Shown here: positions 40,729 to 50,556 of the stretch, in pieces
How positions within the stretch are numbered: position 1 is the stretch's first letter
Layout: every line of letters begins with the position of its first letter
DNA from: Marininema mesophilum
Lineage (GTDB): Bacteria; Bacillota; Bacilli; Thermoactinomycetales; DSM-45169
Assembly (NCBI RefSeq): GCF_900106775.1
Contig: NZ_FNNQ01000010.1
Coordinates: 1 to 64,000, forward strand
Direction: 5' to 3'
DNA: 64,000 bases
The notes under the pieces: generated by a model
Database searches by the model: none
What the model was told of the DNA's origin: nothing
Seen by the model: the letters and a program-made list of their open reading frames with translations, nothing else
Position numbers and translations under genes: made by a program

Positions 40729-42994
40729 TCAGAATGTGATGGGAACGTCAACCGTGATGGAACCAACTCCAGAGGAAATCCGTGATCGCAAGCTGTATAG
40801 CGAATTAGGCCTTACCCCAGCTGAATTCGAGCAGGTTGAAAAGCATCTGGGGCGCTTGCCCAACTGGACGGAACTTGGGATTTACAGTGTGATGTGGTCG
40901 GAGCATTGTAGCTACAAAAATTCCAAACCCCTCTTAAAACGTCTCCCGGTTGATGGGCCGCGGGTACTTCAAGGTCCTGGAGAAGGGGCTGGGGTGATCG
41001 ATATTGGTGATGGCCAGGCAGTTGTGTTTAAAATCGAGAGTCATAATCACCCGACTGCTGTAGAACCCTTTCAAGGGGCGGCTACAGGGGTAGGAGGAAT
41101 TATTCGGGATGTTTTCTCCATGGGAGCTCGCCCGGTCGCTCTTTTAAACTCCCTGCGTTTTGGACCACTGGAAAGCCCGCGTGTCCGCTATCTCTTAGAA
41201 CAAGCCGTCGCAGGTATCGCTCATTATGGCAATGTTGTTGGTATCCCCACAGTAGGCGGTGAAGTGGAGTTTGACGCTACCTACGAGGGTAATCCCCTGG
41301 TGAATGCCATGTGCGTGGGGATCATTAACCATGAGGACATCCAGCAGGGTGTGGCCAAGGGAGTAGACAATCCTGTGATCTATGTAGGGGCTAGCACAGG
41401 TAGGGATGGAATCCATGGAGCTATCTTTGCATCGGAGGAGCTTTCCGAGGCGTCAGAGGAGAAGCGTCCTTCAGTACAAGCGGGCGATCCCTTTATGGAA
41501 AAACTGCTTCTGGAAGCTTGTCTTGAACTGGTACAAAAGGGTATCCTGTTGGGCATTCAGGATATGGGTGCCGCTGGATTGACCTGCTCCAGTGCAGAAA
41601 TGACGGCCAAAGGCGGAGTTGGCCTCGATCTCTACCTGGACGATGTTCCCCAACGAGAAGAGGGAATGTCTCCCTATGAGATCATGCTTTCAGAATCCCA
41701 GGAACGAATGCTTCTTGTCGTGGAAGAGGGACGGGAAGCCGAGGTAAAAGAAGTGCTGGATAAATGGGAGCTTCCTTCAGCCGTCGTTGGACGGGTAACA
41801 GAGGGAGATCGCTACCGGATTTTCCACCAACGAGAATGTGTCGCCGATATTCCTGTCAAAACCCTGGTAGATGATGCACCGATCAATTACCGCCAGGGTG
41901 AGGAGCCTCTATCCTTCCGGGAGGAGACCGCTGCTTCGTATATGGAGGAGCTCACTGGAGTAGATCCTACCGAGGCTCTACAAAGGGTACTTGCGGCACC
42001 TAGTCTGGCCAGCAAGCGTTGGGTCTATCAACAATATGATTCCATGGTGCGTACCTCTACCGCTGTCCGCCCAGGTTCAGATGCTGCGGTCATCGTTCTT
42101 GATGGGTTGGATAAGGGTCTCGCCATGTCTGTAGATGGAAACAGTCGCTATGTGAAGCTTGACCCTCATGTTGGCGGTGCAACAGCAGTTGCTGAGGCGG
42201 CGCGCAATGTCGTTTGTGCAGGGGCTCGCCCCTTAGCGATTACCGATTGCCTTAACTTTGGCAATCCAGAAAAGCCTGATGTTTTTTGGCAGTTGGAAAA
42301 TGCTATCGATGGGATGGGTGAAGCCTGTCGGCAACTAGGCACACCGGTTGTCGGGGGAAATGTCAGCCTTTATAACGAAACGAAGGGCTCTGCGATTCAT
42401 CCAACACCAGTAGTCGGGATGGTTGGGCTCGTGGAGAGTCGAGATCATATCACTACGCAGTCCTTCCAACAGGAAGGGGACGTCCTTCTCCTGCTAGGTG
42501 CAAACTTCGGAGAGCTAGGGGGAAGTGAGCTCCAACAGCAGGTGTTAGGAATGATTTCCGGTCGTCCACCACAACTAGACCTTGCAGCGGAAAAAGCCCT
42601 TCAGTCAGCGGTATTACACCTGATTCAGGCAGGGAACGTTTCATCCGCCCACGATCTTTCCACAGGAGGCCTTGCAGTTGCAATAGCCGAATCTGCTTTT
42701 GCTAAGGGATTAGGGGCTCGGATTGATGTGGAAACAGACCTTACGGTGATCCCTTACCTATTTGGTGAGTCCCAGTCCAGAGTGCTTCTATCTGTGCCAA
42801 AAGAATTTGCAAAGGAAGCGATGGCGATGGTGGAGAAGCAGGGTGTGACCTGTAGTCGGATCGGGGAAGTTAGCGGTGAACAACTCTCCATTTGGATCAA
42901 TGGAGTAGAGGTGGTTTCTGAGCAAGTGAGTAGCCTGCAAACCATCTGGGAGGAGGCAATCCCATGCGCGATGAATGCGTCTTTGACGAATTAA
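40718..42994 (+). CDS. purL: FGAM synthase large subunit PurL (758 aa)
   Basis: Catalytic subunit converting FGAR to FGAM. Small-type PurL length fits the PurS/PurQ system. Visible motifs are MWSEHCSYKNSKP near residue 55, ESHNHPTAVEPFQGAATGVGG (positions ~105-125), and DMGAAGLTCSSAEM. GTG 40718 is 7 bases after GGGAGGAG; longer in-frame versions run back into purQ. Confidence 0.96.
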   Translation: MQPNQNVMGTSTVMEPTPEEIRDRKLYSELGLTPAEFEQVEKHLGRLPNWTELGIYSVMWSEHCSYKNSKPLLKRLPVDGPRVLQGPGEGAGVIDIGDGQAVVFKIESHNHPTAVEPFQGAATGVGGIIRDVFSMGARPVALLNSLRFGPLESPRVRYLLEQAVAGIAHYGNVVGIPTVGGEVEFDATYEGNPLVNAMCVGIINHEDIQQGVAKGVDNPVIYVGASTGRDGIHGAIFASEELSEASEEKRPSVQAGDPFMEKLLLEACLELVQKGILLGIQDMGAAGLTCSSAEMTAKGGVGLDLYLDDVPQREEGMSPYEIMLSESQERMLLVVEEGREAEVKEVLDKWELPSAVVGRVTEGDRYRIFHQRECVADIPVKTLVDDAPINYRQGEEPLSFREETAASYMEELTGVDPTEALQRVLAAPSLASKRWVYQQYDSMVRTSTAVRPGSDAAVIVLDGLDKGLAMSVDGNSRYVKLDPHVGGATAVAEAARNVVCAGARPLAITDCLNFGNPEKPDVFWQLENAIDGMGEACRQLGTPVVGGNVSLYNETKGSAIHPTPVVGMVGLVESRDHITTQSFQQEGDVLLLLGANFGELGGSELQQQVLGMISGRPPQLDLAAEKALQSAVLHLIQAGNVSSAHDLSTGGLAVAIAESAFAKGLGARIDVETDLTVIPYLFGESQSRVLLSVPKEFAKEAMAMVEKQGVTCSRIGEVSGEQLSIWINGVEVVSEQVSSLQTIWEEAIPCAMNASLTN

Positions 42995-44388
42995 AAGAAG
43001 AGTGTGGGGTTTTTGGTATCCTAGAACACCCTGATGCGGTTCAACTCACTTATTATGGACTTCACGCCCTTCAACACCGCGGGCAAGAAAGTGCCGGCAT
43101 CGTAGCGACCAATGGAGATGGATTTCTCTATCACCGGAGTATGGGCCTTGTAAATGAGGTATTTACACCAGATATCATGGAAAGCCTTGCGGGAAATCGC
43201 TCGATTGGTCATGTACGCTACTCTACAACGGGTGAGAGCATGCTGACCAATGCACAACCACTGGTCTTTCATCATTCAGTAGTGGGTCAGATGGCTTTAG
43301 CTACCAATGGAAACTTGGTAAACGCCAAACGGTTGCGTGGGGAGCTGGAAAAAGAGGGGGCGGTATTTCACACCACCTCCGATACAGAAGTGATCTTCCA
43401 TTTGATCGTTCGTTCCGATGCACGAGATCTGGAAGGGGCGATTAAGGAAGCGTTGAATCAGCTAACAGGGGCGTATGCACTACTCATTCTTACCAATGAT
43501 CGCTTGTTTGCCGCTCAGGATCCCCATGGGTTGCGTCCCCTCTCTATGGGGATGTTAGGCAATTCAACGGTATTCTCCTCAGAGACTTGTGCCTTTGATG
43601 TGATCGGAGCCGAATTTGTACGAGCGGTACAACCTGGAGAACTCCTTGTATTGGATCAGGATGGGATGCGAAGCACCCGCTTTTCCGCCGCCGCACCGAA
43701 GGCTGTTTGCTCCTTTGAATATATCTATTTTGCTCGTCCAGATAGTGATATTGATGGAATCAATGTACACTCCGCTCGAAAGCGATTAGGTCAAAAACTG
43801 TACGAAGAGGCACCTGTGGAAGCGGATGTAGTGACCGGCGTTCCTGATTCTAGTATCTCTGCGGCGATTGGCTTTGCTGAGGCGGCAGGCATCCCATATG
43901 AGTTAGGGTTGATTAAAAACCGTTATGTTGGACGGACATTTATTCAACCAAGTCAGGAATTGCGCGAACAAGGAGTAAAAATGAAGCTCTCTGCGGTGCG
44001 TAAAGTGGTGGAAGGAAAACGAGTTGTGATGATTGACGACTCCATCGTGCGTGGTACTACCTGTCGCCGCATCGTTAATATGCTTCGGGATGCTGGAGCA
44101 ACAGAGGTTCATGTGCGGATCAGCTCTCCACCTGTTAAATATTCCTGCTTTTATGGGATCGATACGGCAAATCGCCAACAACTGATTGCTGCTACCCATA
44201 CAGTAGAGGAGATTTGTCAGGAGATTGGTGCAGATAGCTTAACTTTCCTCAGCCCAGAGGGAATGATCGCGGCAGTGGATCGCCCTGTTGAAAATGGCCA
44301 CCATGGCCATTGTCTTGCCTGCTTTAGCGGTCGCTATCCAACGAGGATTGATGAGGAAGAATCCCTGGCTGTGGAGGGAAGACGATGA
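42964..44388 (+). CDS. purF: amidophosphoribosyltransferase PurF (474 aa)
   Basis: Commits PRPP to purines by making phosphoribosylamine from PRPP and glutamine. An 11-13 residue propeptide precedes the catalytic Cys of EECGVFGI, as in the Bacillus enzyme. The PRPP loop is VVMIDDSIVRGTTC (about residues 355-368), and later cysteines (SCFYGID, CLACFSG) fit the Bacillus-type Fe-S cluster. ATG 42964 follows GGGAGGAGG and overlaps purL by 31 bp. Confidence 0.97.
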   Translation: MRDECVFDELKEECGVFGILEHPDAVQLTYYGLHALQHRGQESAGIVATNGDGFLYHRSMGLVNEVFTPDIMESLAGNRSIGHVRYSTTGESMLTNAQPLVFHHSVVGQMALATNGNLVNAKRLRGELEKEGAVFHTTSDTEVIFHLIVRSDARDLEGAIKEALNQLTGAYALLILTNDRLFAAQDPHGLRPLSMGMLGNSTVFSSETCAFDVIGAEFVRAVQPGELLVLDQDGMRSTRFSAAAPKAVCSFEYIYFARPDSDIDGINVHSARKRLGQKLYEEAPVEADVVTGVPDSSISAAIGFAEAAGIPYELGLIKNRYVGRTFIQPSQELREQGVKMKLSAVRKVVEGKRVVMIDDSIVRGTTCRRIVNMLRDAGATEVHVRISSPPVKYSCFYGIDTANRQQLIAATHTVEEICQEIGADSLTFLSPEGMIAAVDRPVENGHHGHCLACFSGRYPTRIDEEESLAVEGRR

Positions 44389-45428
44389 GCGAAGCGTATC
44401 GGCAGGCGGGTGTAGATATCGATGCAGGGAATGAGGCAGTGGAACGGATAAAGGGGCATGTTACTCGTACGCATCGTCCCGAGGTATTGGGTGGTATTGG
44501 CGGATTTGGTGGCATGTTTGCACTCCAGGGATATAAAGAGCCCATTCTGGTAGCGGCTACGGACGGCGTGGGCACCAAGTTAAAGCTAGCCTTTGCTTTG
44601 GAACGACATGATAGCATTGGCATTGATTGTGTGGCCATGTGTGTCAATGATCTGATCGTCCAGGGTGCGGAGCCGCTATTCTTCTTGGATTATGTAGGTA
44701 CAGGGAAGCTTTCTCCACAGCAAATTGAGCAAATCGTCCAAGGGATCGCAGATGGGTGTGAGCAAGCGGGCTGTGCGCTTATTGGTGGTGAAACAGCGGA
44801 GCTGCCGGGCATGTACGCAAAAGGGGAATATGATGTAGCTGGTTTTAGTGTAGGGGCGGTAGAACGCCATATGCTCCTTGATGGTAAGGGTATCCAAGCA
44901 GGGGATGCGTTAGTTGGCTTGGCTTCCAATGGACTACACTCCAATGGCTATTCCCTCGTTAGACGGATACTCTTTGGGGAGAAGGAAGAGAATCAGCATC
45001 GTCTTACAGAGTTGGTTCCCTGGGGAGAGCATACCTGGGGCGAAGAGCTTTTAAGGCCTACCCGGATCTATGTCAAGGCATTTCAAGAGTTGTGCAAACA
45101 ATTTACTGTGAAGGGTGCGGCACATATCACCGGCGGAGGATTGGTTGAAAACATTCCTCGGATGATACCAACGGGCCTTTGCGCAGAGGTGAATATGGGC
45201 TCTTGGGAGATTCCAGTCATTTTTCGTGAACTGCAGAAAGAAGGTTCATTGACGGATGGGGATCTTTATCGCACCTTCAATATGGGCATCGGTTTTGTTC
45301 TTTGTCTCCCATGGGATGAGGCACAAGCCGCTTGTGAGGTTGCGGAGAAATTGGGGGAGAAAGCTTATCTGATCGGACGTGTGTCCGAAGGGTCAGAATC
45401 TTTCTCCTGGTCAGGAGGGAAGATGTGA
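44385..45428 (+). CDS. purM: phosphoribosylaminoimidazole synthetase PurM (347 aa)
   Basis: AIR synthetase, closing the imidazole ring from FGAM with ATP. SEAYRQAGVDIDAG and GGFGGMFAL are at the N-terminus, with VAATDGVGTKLKLA, GGETAELPGMY and AHITGGGLVENIPR further on. It overlaps purF by 4 bp and purN by 1 bp. Confidence 0.97.
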   Translation: MSEAYRQAGVDIDAGNEAVERIKGHVTRTHRPEVLGGIGGFGGMFALQGYKEPILVAATDGVGTKLKLAFALERHDSIGIDCVAMCVNDLIVQGAEPLFFLDYVGTGKLSPQQIEQIVQGIADGCEQAGCALIGGETAELPGMYAKGEYDVAGFSVGAVERHMLLDGKGIQAGDALVGLASNGLHSNGYSLVRRILFGEKEENQHRLTELVPWGEHTWGEELLRPTRIYVKAFQELCKQFTVKGAAHITGGGLVENIPRMIPTGLCAEVNMGSWEIPVIFRELQKEGSLTDGDLYRTFNMGIGFVLCLPWDEAQAACEVAEKLGEKAYLIGRVSEGSESFSWSGGKM

Positions 45429-46027
45429 TGAGTATCGCCATCTTTGCTTCGGGAAGTGGTAGTAACTTTGAAGTCCTCGCTGACCAGTCGCGGCGGCAAT
45501 GGCCTAAGGAAGTATCCCTACTCATTTGTGATCGACCTGGGGCAGGTGTACTGGAGCGAGCGGAGCGTCTCGGGATACCTACGGTCACCCTGGTGCCCAA
45601 GAACTATGAGAATAAAGCCAAGTATGAAGAAGCCATCCTCTCTACTTTGCAAGAGTATGGGATTGAGTGGATCCTGCTAGCCGGCTATATGCGTCTAATC
45701 GGCCCTACTTTATTGCAAGCGTACCCCTGGCGAATCCTTAATATCCATCCCTCCCTTTTGCCAGCGTTTCAAGGGAAGGATGCGATTCAAAAGGCATTGG
45801 AGTATGGTGTGCGTTGGACAGGCGTCACTGTGCATTGGATCGATGAAGGGGTGGATACGGGTCCGATCGTGGATCAAAAGCCGGTACTAGTAGAGCCGGA
45901 TGATACCCTTGAGACATTGACAAAAAAGGTGCAATTCGTCGAGCATAATCTCTACCCCAATACCGTGTACAAGCTACTCACAGGAAGAATTCCTGATCAT
46001 CCATCGGTAAGTAGGTCATCCGGCTAA
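45428..46027 (+). CDS. purN: phosphoribosylglycinamide formyltransferase PurN (199 aa)
   Basis: Folate-dependent GAR transformylase. FASGSGSNFEVL at the N-terminus, the catalytic HPSLLPAFQG (Asn-Ile-His-Pro) and GVTVHWIDEGVDTGPI with the conserved His and Asp are all present. ATG 45428 overlaps the purM stop; GTG 45425 is the alternative. Confidence 0.96.
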   Translation: MSIAIFASGSGSNFEVLADQSRRQWPKEVSLLICDRPGAGVLERAERLGIPTVTLVPKNYENKAKYEEAILSTLQEYGIEWILLAGYMRLIGPTLLQAYPWRILNIHPSLLPAFQGKDAIQKALEYGVRWTGVTVHWIDEGVDTGPIVDQKPVLVEPDDTLETLTKKVQFVEHNLYPNTVYKLLTGRIPDHPSVSRSSG

Positions 46028-46080
46028 TCAACCATTTATCAACAAGAGAATGAGTGCTCACTTCAAAGGAGGATATACCC

Positions 46081-47622
46081 TTGCAACCGATTCGTCGTGC
46101 ACTGATCAGCGTTTCCGATAAAACGGGTGTGATTGAACTGGCTCGCACCCTAGCTTCACAAGGTGTAGAAATCGTTTCTACTGGTGGTACCAAACGTCAG
46201 CTTGCAGAAGCAGGGATCCCCGTCATCGGTGTTTCTGAGGTAACGGGATTTCCTGAAATTCTCGATGGTCGGGTAAAGACCCTTCACCCTCGCATCCATG
46301 CGGGTCTTTTGGCTGTCCGTGATGAGGAGAGCCATCGTCGTCAATTGAAGGATTGGAAAATTTCCGTGTTTGATCTAGTCGTTGTCAATTTGTATCCTTT
46401 TCGACAAACCATTTCCAAGCCAGAGGTTTCATTTGCAGAGGCAGTGGAAAATATTGATATCGGTGGCCCTTCGATGGTACGTGCAGCGGCGAAGAATCAT
46501 CGCTATGCGACCGTGCTAGTCGATCCTGCGGATTATGCTGATGTGCTGGAAAAGGTATCTATAGGGGTGGATTCGGCAACTCGACGTCGACTTGCTGCGA
46601 AGGCCTTTCGTCATACGGCGGCTTATGATGCAGTGATCGCAGGCTATTTGACCGAAGAAGTAGCAGAGGAGTCTCCTGAAGCGTTGACGGTTACCTTTGA
46701 AAAAATTCAGCCCCTTCGCTACGGAGAAAACCCACAACAGGCGGCTTCTTTCTATCGAGAACCTCTCGCCGCAGGACCTTCCATGGCCACCGCCGAACAA
46801 CTCCACGGCAAAGAGCTCTCCTATAACAACATCAACGATGCGAATGCAGCATTGGAGATTATTATGGAGTTTACCGAGCCGACTGCAGTTGGCGTAAAAC
46901 ATATGAATCCATGTGGTGTCGGTACAAGTGAAACCCTAAGCCAGGCATGGCAGAAGGTACTTGATGCGGACCCTGTTTCTATTTTTGGTGGCATTGTTGC
47001 GGTCAATCGGGAAGTGGATAAGAATGTTGCGTTACAACTGAAGGAAATCTTCCTGGAAATCGTACTTGCACCTAGCTTTACAGAAGAAGCACTTACCATT
47101 CTCCGTGAAAAGAAAAATTTACGTCTTCTGCGTTGGCACCAGGATGAATCTCGGTACTCTCGTTCTCCTTTGCAATTGCAATCCGTTCGCGGTGGCTTAC
47201 TCGTTCAGGGTGCAGATGTAAAAATGGTGTCGCAGGCAGAATGCCAAGTCGTAACGGAACGTCAACCTACTGTGTCTGAGTGGGAGGAGCTCCTGTTTGC
47301 ATGGAAAGTAGTTAAGCATGTGAAGTCCAATGCCATTGTTCTTACAAAAGAAGGAAAAACCCTCGGTGTAGGTGCCGGTCAAATGAATCGGGTAGGTGCG
47401 GCGGCGATCGCTATTAAGCAGGCGAAGGACGAAGCGGCGGGTGCTGTTCTTGCCTCTGATGCATTTTTCCCTATGGGTGACACGGTAGCGATGGCTGCGA
47501 AGGCTGGAATTACTGCGATTATTCAACCGGGTGGTTCCATTCGCGATCAAGAGTCCATCGATGAAGCGAATAAGCATGGGATTGCGATGATTTTTACAGC
47601 AACCCGCCACTTCAAACATTAA
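46081..47622 (+). CDS. purH: bifunctional AICAR transformylase/IMP cyclohydrolase PurH (513 aa)
   Basis: Last two steps to IMP. The N-terminal MGS-like cyclohydrolase domain carries RALISVSDKTG and STGGTKRQL. The C-terminal transformylase domain carries RYGENPQQAASFY and VKHMNPCGVG with the catalytic Lys-His. The start is TTG 46081, 9 bases after AAAGGAGG. The in-frame GTG at 46054 lacks a ribosome site and would add nine residues. Length equals the Bacillus enzyme. Confidence 0.96.
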   Translation: MQPIRRALISVSDKTGVIELARTLASQGVEIVSTGGTKRQLAEAGIPVIGVSEVTGFPEILDGRVKTLHPRIHAGLLAVRDEESHRRQLKDWKISVFDLVVVNLYPFRQTISKPEVSFAEAVENIDIGGPSMVRAAAKNHRYATVLVDPADYADVLEKVSIGVDSATRRRLAAKAFRHTAAYDAVIAGYLTEEVAEESPEALTVTFEKIQPLRYGENPQQAASFYREPLAAGPSMATAEQLHGKELSYNNINDANAALEIIMEFTEPTAVGVKHMNPCGVGTSETLSQAWQKVLDADPVSIFGGIVAVNREVDKNVALQLKEIFLEIVLAPSFTEEALTILREKKNLRLLRWHQDESRYSRSPLQLQSVRGGLLVQGADVKMVSQAECQVVTERQPTVSEWEELLFAWKVVKHVKSNAIVLTKEGKTLGVGAGQMNRVGAAAIAIKQAKDEAAGAVLASDAFFPMGDTVAMAAKAGITAIIQPGGSIRDQESIDEANKHGIAMIFTATRHFKH

Positions 47623-47681
47623 CGCCTAACCCCTCTCCGGCGTATATATAAAAGCACGGAATGCCGAGGGAGGGTCTTGTC

Positions 47682-47957
47682 ATGCATGTAATCCGATGGT
47701 CGGTCGCCCTCATACTCGTCACGGGAGCCCTCATGGTGTTGGCGGCAGTAATGGGTTTTTATGTTCCAGATTCGTGGCAATATAGCCTACGAATAGCTGG
47801 TGGCGTCTTTTTCCTATTAGCATTGATCACCAGCGGAGTAATGTCCATTCCTAGTGTTCATCGTCAGTCGAAAAGTGAGATCACGCGGGAGGATTGGGCA
47901 TTTATTTTCATTATTTGTACAATCGCTTTGTTTGGAATCAGTTTGTGTTTTAATTAG
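47682..47957 (+). CDS. small membrane protein of unknown function (91 aa)
   Basis: Three hydrophobic segments (about residues 5-25, 37-57 and 72-90) with a short polar loop (SVHRQSKSEITREDW). ATG 47682 has GGGAGGG about 8 bases upstream; an upstream ATG at 47661 is possible. It sits between purH and purD, where Bacillus pur operons have no gene. I do not recognise the family. About 265 bases without a gene follow before purD. Confidence 0.65.
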   Translation: MHVIRWSVALILVTGALMVLAAVMGFYVPDSWQYSLRIAGGVFFLLALITSGVMSIPSVHRQSKSEITREDWAFIFIICTIALFGISLCFN

Positions 47958-48222
47958 TAGGTGGTAGGCCAATGGTTAGTACGTGAGGGCTTCGTACCAC
48001 GTAGCTATTGTCATCTCTCACCAAAGCAAAAGAGCTCATAATGGAAAAAATGAGGCTTTTTCCTGTATTCATCAGCAGGCTTGCTACTGGCAGAGCAAGG
48101 GGCGTTTCCCGCCCATTGCTTTGTAGGACAGGCTCTATATTGCAGAGGATTGCTTGATCGATGTAGAACAATGTGCCAGAAGAGATAGTTAAGAGAGAGT
48201 TGTCAGTAGGAGGGGAACCATC

Positions 48223-49491
48223 TTGCGTGTATTGGTGATTGGTAGTGGAGGCAGGGAACATGCGCTTGTATGGAAGTTAAAGCAAAGTCCACAAGTTACC
48301 GAGCTCTATTGTGCACCAGGTAATAGTGGGATTGGACAGATCGCAGAATGCATACCTCAGTTGTCTGCAACGGATGTAGAGGGTCTGCAAGCCTTTGCGG
48401 AGGAAAAAAGCATTGACCTTACCGTTGTCGGGCCAGAGGATTCTCTGTTAGCCGGGGTTGTAGATGCATTTACAAGTCGAGGGCTTGCCATCTTTGGCCC
48501 TAACCAAGCGGCGGCGCAGGTGGAGGGGAGCAAGAAATTCGCCAAGGAACTGATGGAAAAGTATGAGATCCCTACAGGGGCATATCGTGCATTTACCCAG
48601 GCTGAGGAGGCTCTTAAGTATGTAAGGGAGCAAGGGGCCCCCATTGTGATCAAAGCGGATGGCTTGGCGGCAGGAAAAGGGGTGACCGTTGCCCATTCCA
48701 TTAATGAAGCGGAAAAAGCCATTCATGAAATCATGGATCAGCGTGCATTTGGCGAGGCGGGCGCACAAATCGTCGTGGAGGAGTATTTGACTGGACAGGA
48801 AATCTCCCTGATGGCCTTTGTTGATGGTGAGACGGTTCGTCCAATGGTGATTGCCCAGGACCATAAGCCTGTCTTTGCAGGGGATCAGGGGCCCAACACA
48901 GGCGGGATGGGGGCATACTCCCCTGTGCCGCAAATCTCTGATCATGTGGTAACAGAAGCGATTGAGAAAATCTTGATACCTATGGCACGGGGGATAGCAA
49001 CCGAGGGGATCTATTATATTGGGGTGTTATATGCAGGGCTGATGGTTACCGAAGAGGGACCAAAGGTGATTGAATTTAATGCCCGTTTTGGTGATCCTGA
49101 GACCCAAGTCGTTCTCCCTCGTCTGGAAAATGATTTATTAGATGTACTGATCGCTACGATTCATGGAGAACTACATTCCACCAAGCTATCTTGGAAAGAT
49201 GAATCCGCGGTCTGTGTTGTACAAGCATCTAGCGGATATCCAGGCCCCTATCGGAAAGGGGATGTCATTACTGGGCTTGAGCAGGAAGCGAAGGACAGCA
49301 TCATCTTCCATAGCGGGACTGCCTTAAAGGACGATGAGTGGAAAACCGCAGGAGGGCGAGTGCTCGGTATCACTGCCCTTGGTGCAGATTTAGCCCATGC
49401 ACGGGATGCCGCTTATCAACGAGCGATGAATATCCGCTTTGAAGGCGTCCACTATCGACGAGACATCGGTGCGAAGGCGGCAGAACAGTAA
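48223..49491 (+). CDS. purD: phosphoribosylamine-glycine ligase PurD (422 aa)
   Basis: GAR synthetase, an ATP-grasp enzyme. VLVIGSGGREHALVWKL is at the N-terminus, with VVGPEDSLLAGV, the ATP-grasp loop IKADGLAAGKGVTVA and EFNARFGDPETQVVLPRL. The start is TTG 48223 preceded by AGGAGGGG. Usual position as last gene of the purine operon. Confidence 0.96.
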   Translation: MRVLVIGSGGREHALVWKLKQSPQVTELYCAPGNSGIGQIAECIPQLSATDVEGLQAFAEEKSIDLTVVGPEDSLLAGVVDAFTSRGLAIFGPNQAAAQVEGSKKFAKELMEKYEIPTGAYRAFTQAEEALKYVREQGAPIVIKADGLAAGKGVTVAHSINEAEKAIHEIMDQRAFGEAGAQIVVEEYLTGQEISLMAFVDGETVRPMVIAQDHKPVFAGDQGPNTGGMGAYSPVPQISDHVVTEAIEKILIPMARGIATEGIYYIGVLYAGLMVTEEGPKVIEFNARFGDPETQVVLPRLENDLLDVLIATIHGELHSTKLSWKDESAVCVVQASSGYPGPYRKGDVITGLEQEAKDSIIFHSGTALKDDEWKTAGGRVLGITALGADLAHARDAAYQRAMNIRFEGVHYRRDIGAKAAEQ

Positions 49492-49878
49492 AAAAGAGGA
49501 TATATGGTATAAAAATCAATGGGACATGGCGACTTCTTCTTGATAGGTAGATCGAGATGAGGGCGTCTTTTTTATTCAGAAAGGTTGGATGACTTTTTGA
49601 TTTAGTTTTACATGCTTGCTTGATGAGCATAGCTAACTTTCAATGATTTAATTAAATCGGTGCTGGTATAATACCTGGATGCAATATTTCATGACGCGTC
49701 ATATTTTTAGAGTTTATATTATTTTATATTAAAAGTTTAAATTTAAAAAAACTAATCTTTAATCTCTAATATTGATTAAAAATGATTTAAGCCTTATTAT
49801 ATAGGTGTATGGTTTTATTTTTGAGATTTAAAATATATCCATACACAATAAATAGGATAAATGGGAGGAGAGGTTTTT
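49492..49878 (+). other. non-coding stretch after purD
   Basis: No gene seen. A T-run at 49565-49571 may belong to a weak purD terminator, but I could not draw a convincing stem. The remainder is AT-rich and contains the candidate promoter at 49644. Confidence 0.4.
49644..49672 (+). promoter_or_regulatory. candidate promoter of the YdbS/YdbT unit
   Basis: TATAAT at 49667-49672 with an extended -10 (TGG directly before it) and TGATTT 17 bases upstream. It would give a ~200-base leader before the small frame at 49879. Confidence 0.5.
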
Positions 49879-49971
49879 TTGAAGCCACCATTAATTGCGG
49901 GCCTAATTATAGCCAGTATATGGGGCTATTTTGACGATTTGAAAAATGGAGATACAAATATGTTTATATAA
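49879..49971 (+). CDS. possible 30-residue membrane peptide
   Basis: A TTG codon 8 bases after GGGAGGAGAGG opens a 30-codon frame, MKPPLIAGLIIASIWGYFDD onwards, with one hydrophobic segment, ending in TAA. It is in the same frame as the next gene and is separated from it only by this stop. It may be a real small peptide, a leader peptide, or an N-terminal piece cut off by a nonsense mutation. The strong ribosome site is the main support. Confidence 0.4.
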   Translation: MKPPLIAGLIIASIWGYFDDLKNGDTNMFI

Positions 49972-50028
49972 GTGTCCATTGATTACTTAAAAATTAACTT
50001 TCAATTAGGAAAGAGGTTCATAGGACAG

Positions 50029-50556
50029 ATGATAAAGGAACCAAAACAGCAGATATCAAATGATGCAATTAAGGTGTGGCGTATAGCAGAAACAATCGCA
50101 TTTATCAGCATACTGAGCATATTGCTAATCCTTTTATGCTTGGGCCATTATTATGAATGGAATAGGTGGATAGGCTATATCCTTTATTTCTTTTTAGTTA
50201 CATCCCCCATTTATTCTATTATTTCAATAGTCTTTGTTCCTATTTATCGACAAAAGACCTGGCGCTACGATGTTGACGAGAAGTATATTCAATTAAGATA
50301 TGGAGGAGTATGGGAGAAAACCCACTTAATCATACCGATGGTTAAAGTGCAATTTGTAAATACAAATCAGGGGCCCTTATTGCGGAAATTTGGTTTATCA
50401 ACAATAACAATTGGTACAATGGCTTCTGAGCATGAAATCCCCGCCCTTCCTGAAAAGATAGCTATTGAATTAAGAGATCATATTGCTTTTTTGGCAGGCG
50501 TTGAATCAGATGAGAGTAATAAAAGAGAGGCGGGAATTGAATATGGGGAGGGATAA
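50029..50556 (+). CDS. ydbS: YdbS-like PH-domain membrane protein (175 aa)
   Basis: Two hydrophobic segments (about residues 22-44 and 50-75) are followed by a bacterial PH (bPH2/DUF304) domain with WRYDVDEKYIQLRYG, VPMVKVQFVNTNQGPLLRKFG and LSTITIGTMAS. The N-terminal EPKQQISNDAIKVWR resembles Bacillus YdbS, which supports ATG 50029 over GTG 49972. YdbS and YdbT are paired membrane proteins; in Bacillus they affect tolerance to some antimicrobial peptides, but the mechanism is unknown. The gene overlaps the next by 14 bp. Confidence 0.85.
   Translation: MIKEPKQQISNDAIKVWRIAETIAFISILSILLILLCLGHYYEWNRWIGYILYFFLVTSPIYSIISIVFVPIYRQKTWRYDVDEKYIQLRYGGVWEKTHLIIPMVKVQFVNTNQGPLLRKFGLSTITIGTMASEHEIPALPEKIAIELRDHIAFLAGVESDESNKREAGIEYGEG

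Noticed and set aside
47950..48261. 103-codon minus-strand frame between the small membrane gene and purD
   Set aside because: It runs over the purD start and ribosome site, and the protein looks non-biological; the stretch is better called non-coding.
48448..48945. 165-codon minus-strand frame inside purD
   Set aside because: Opposite strand of a certain purD gene, no family resemblance.
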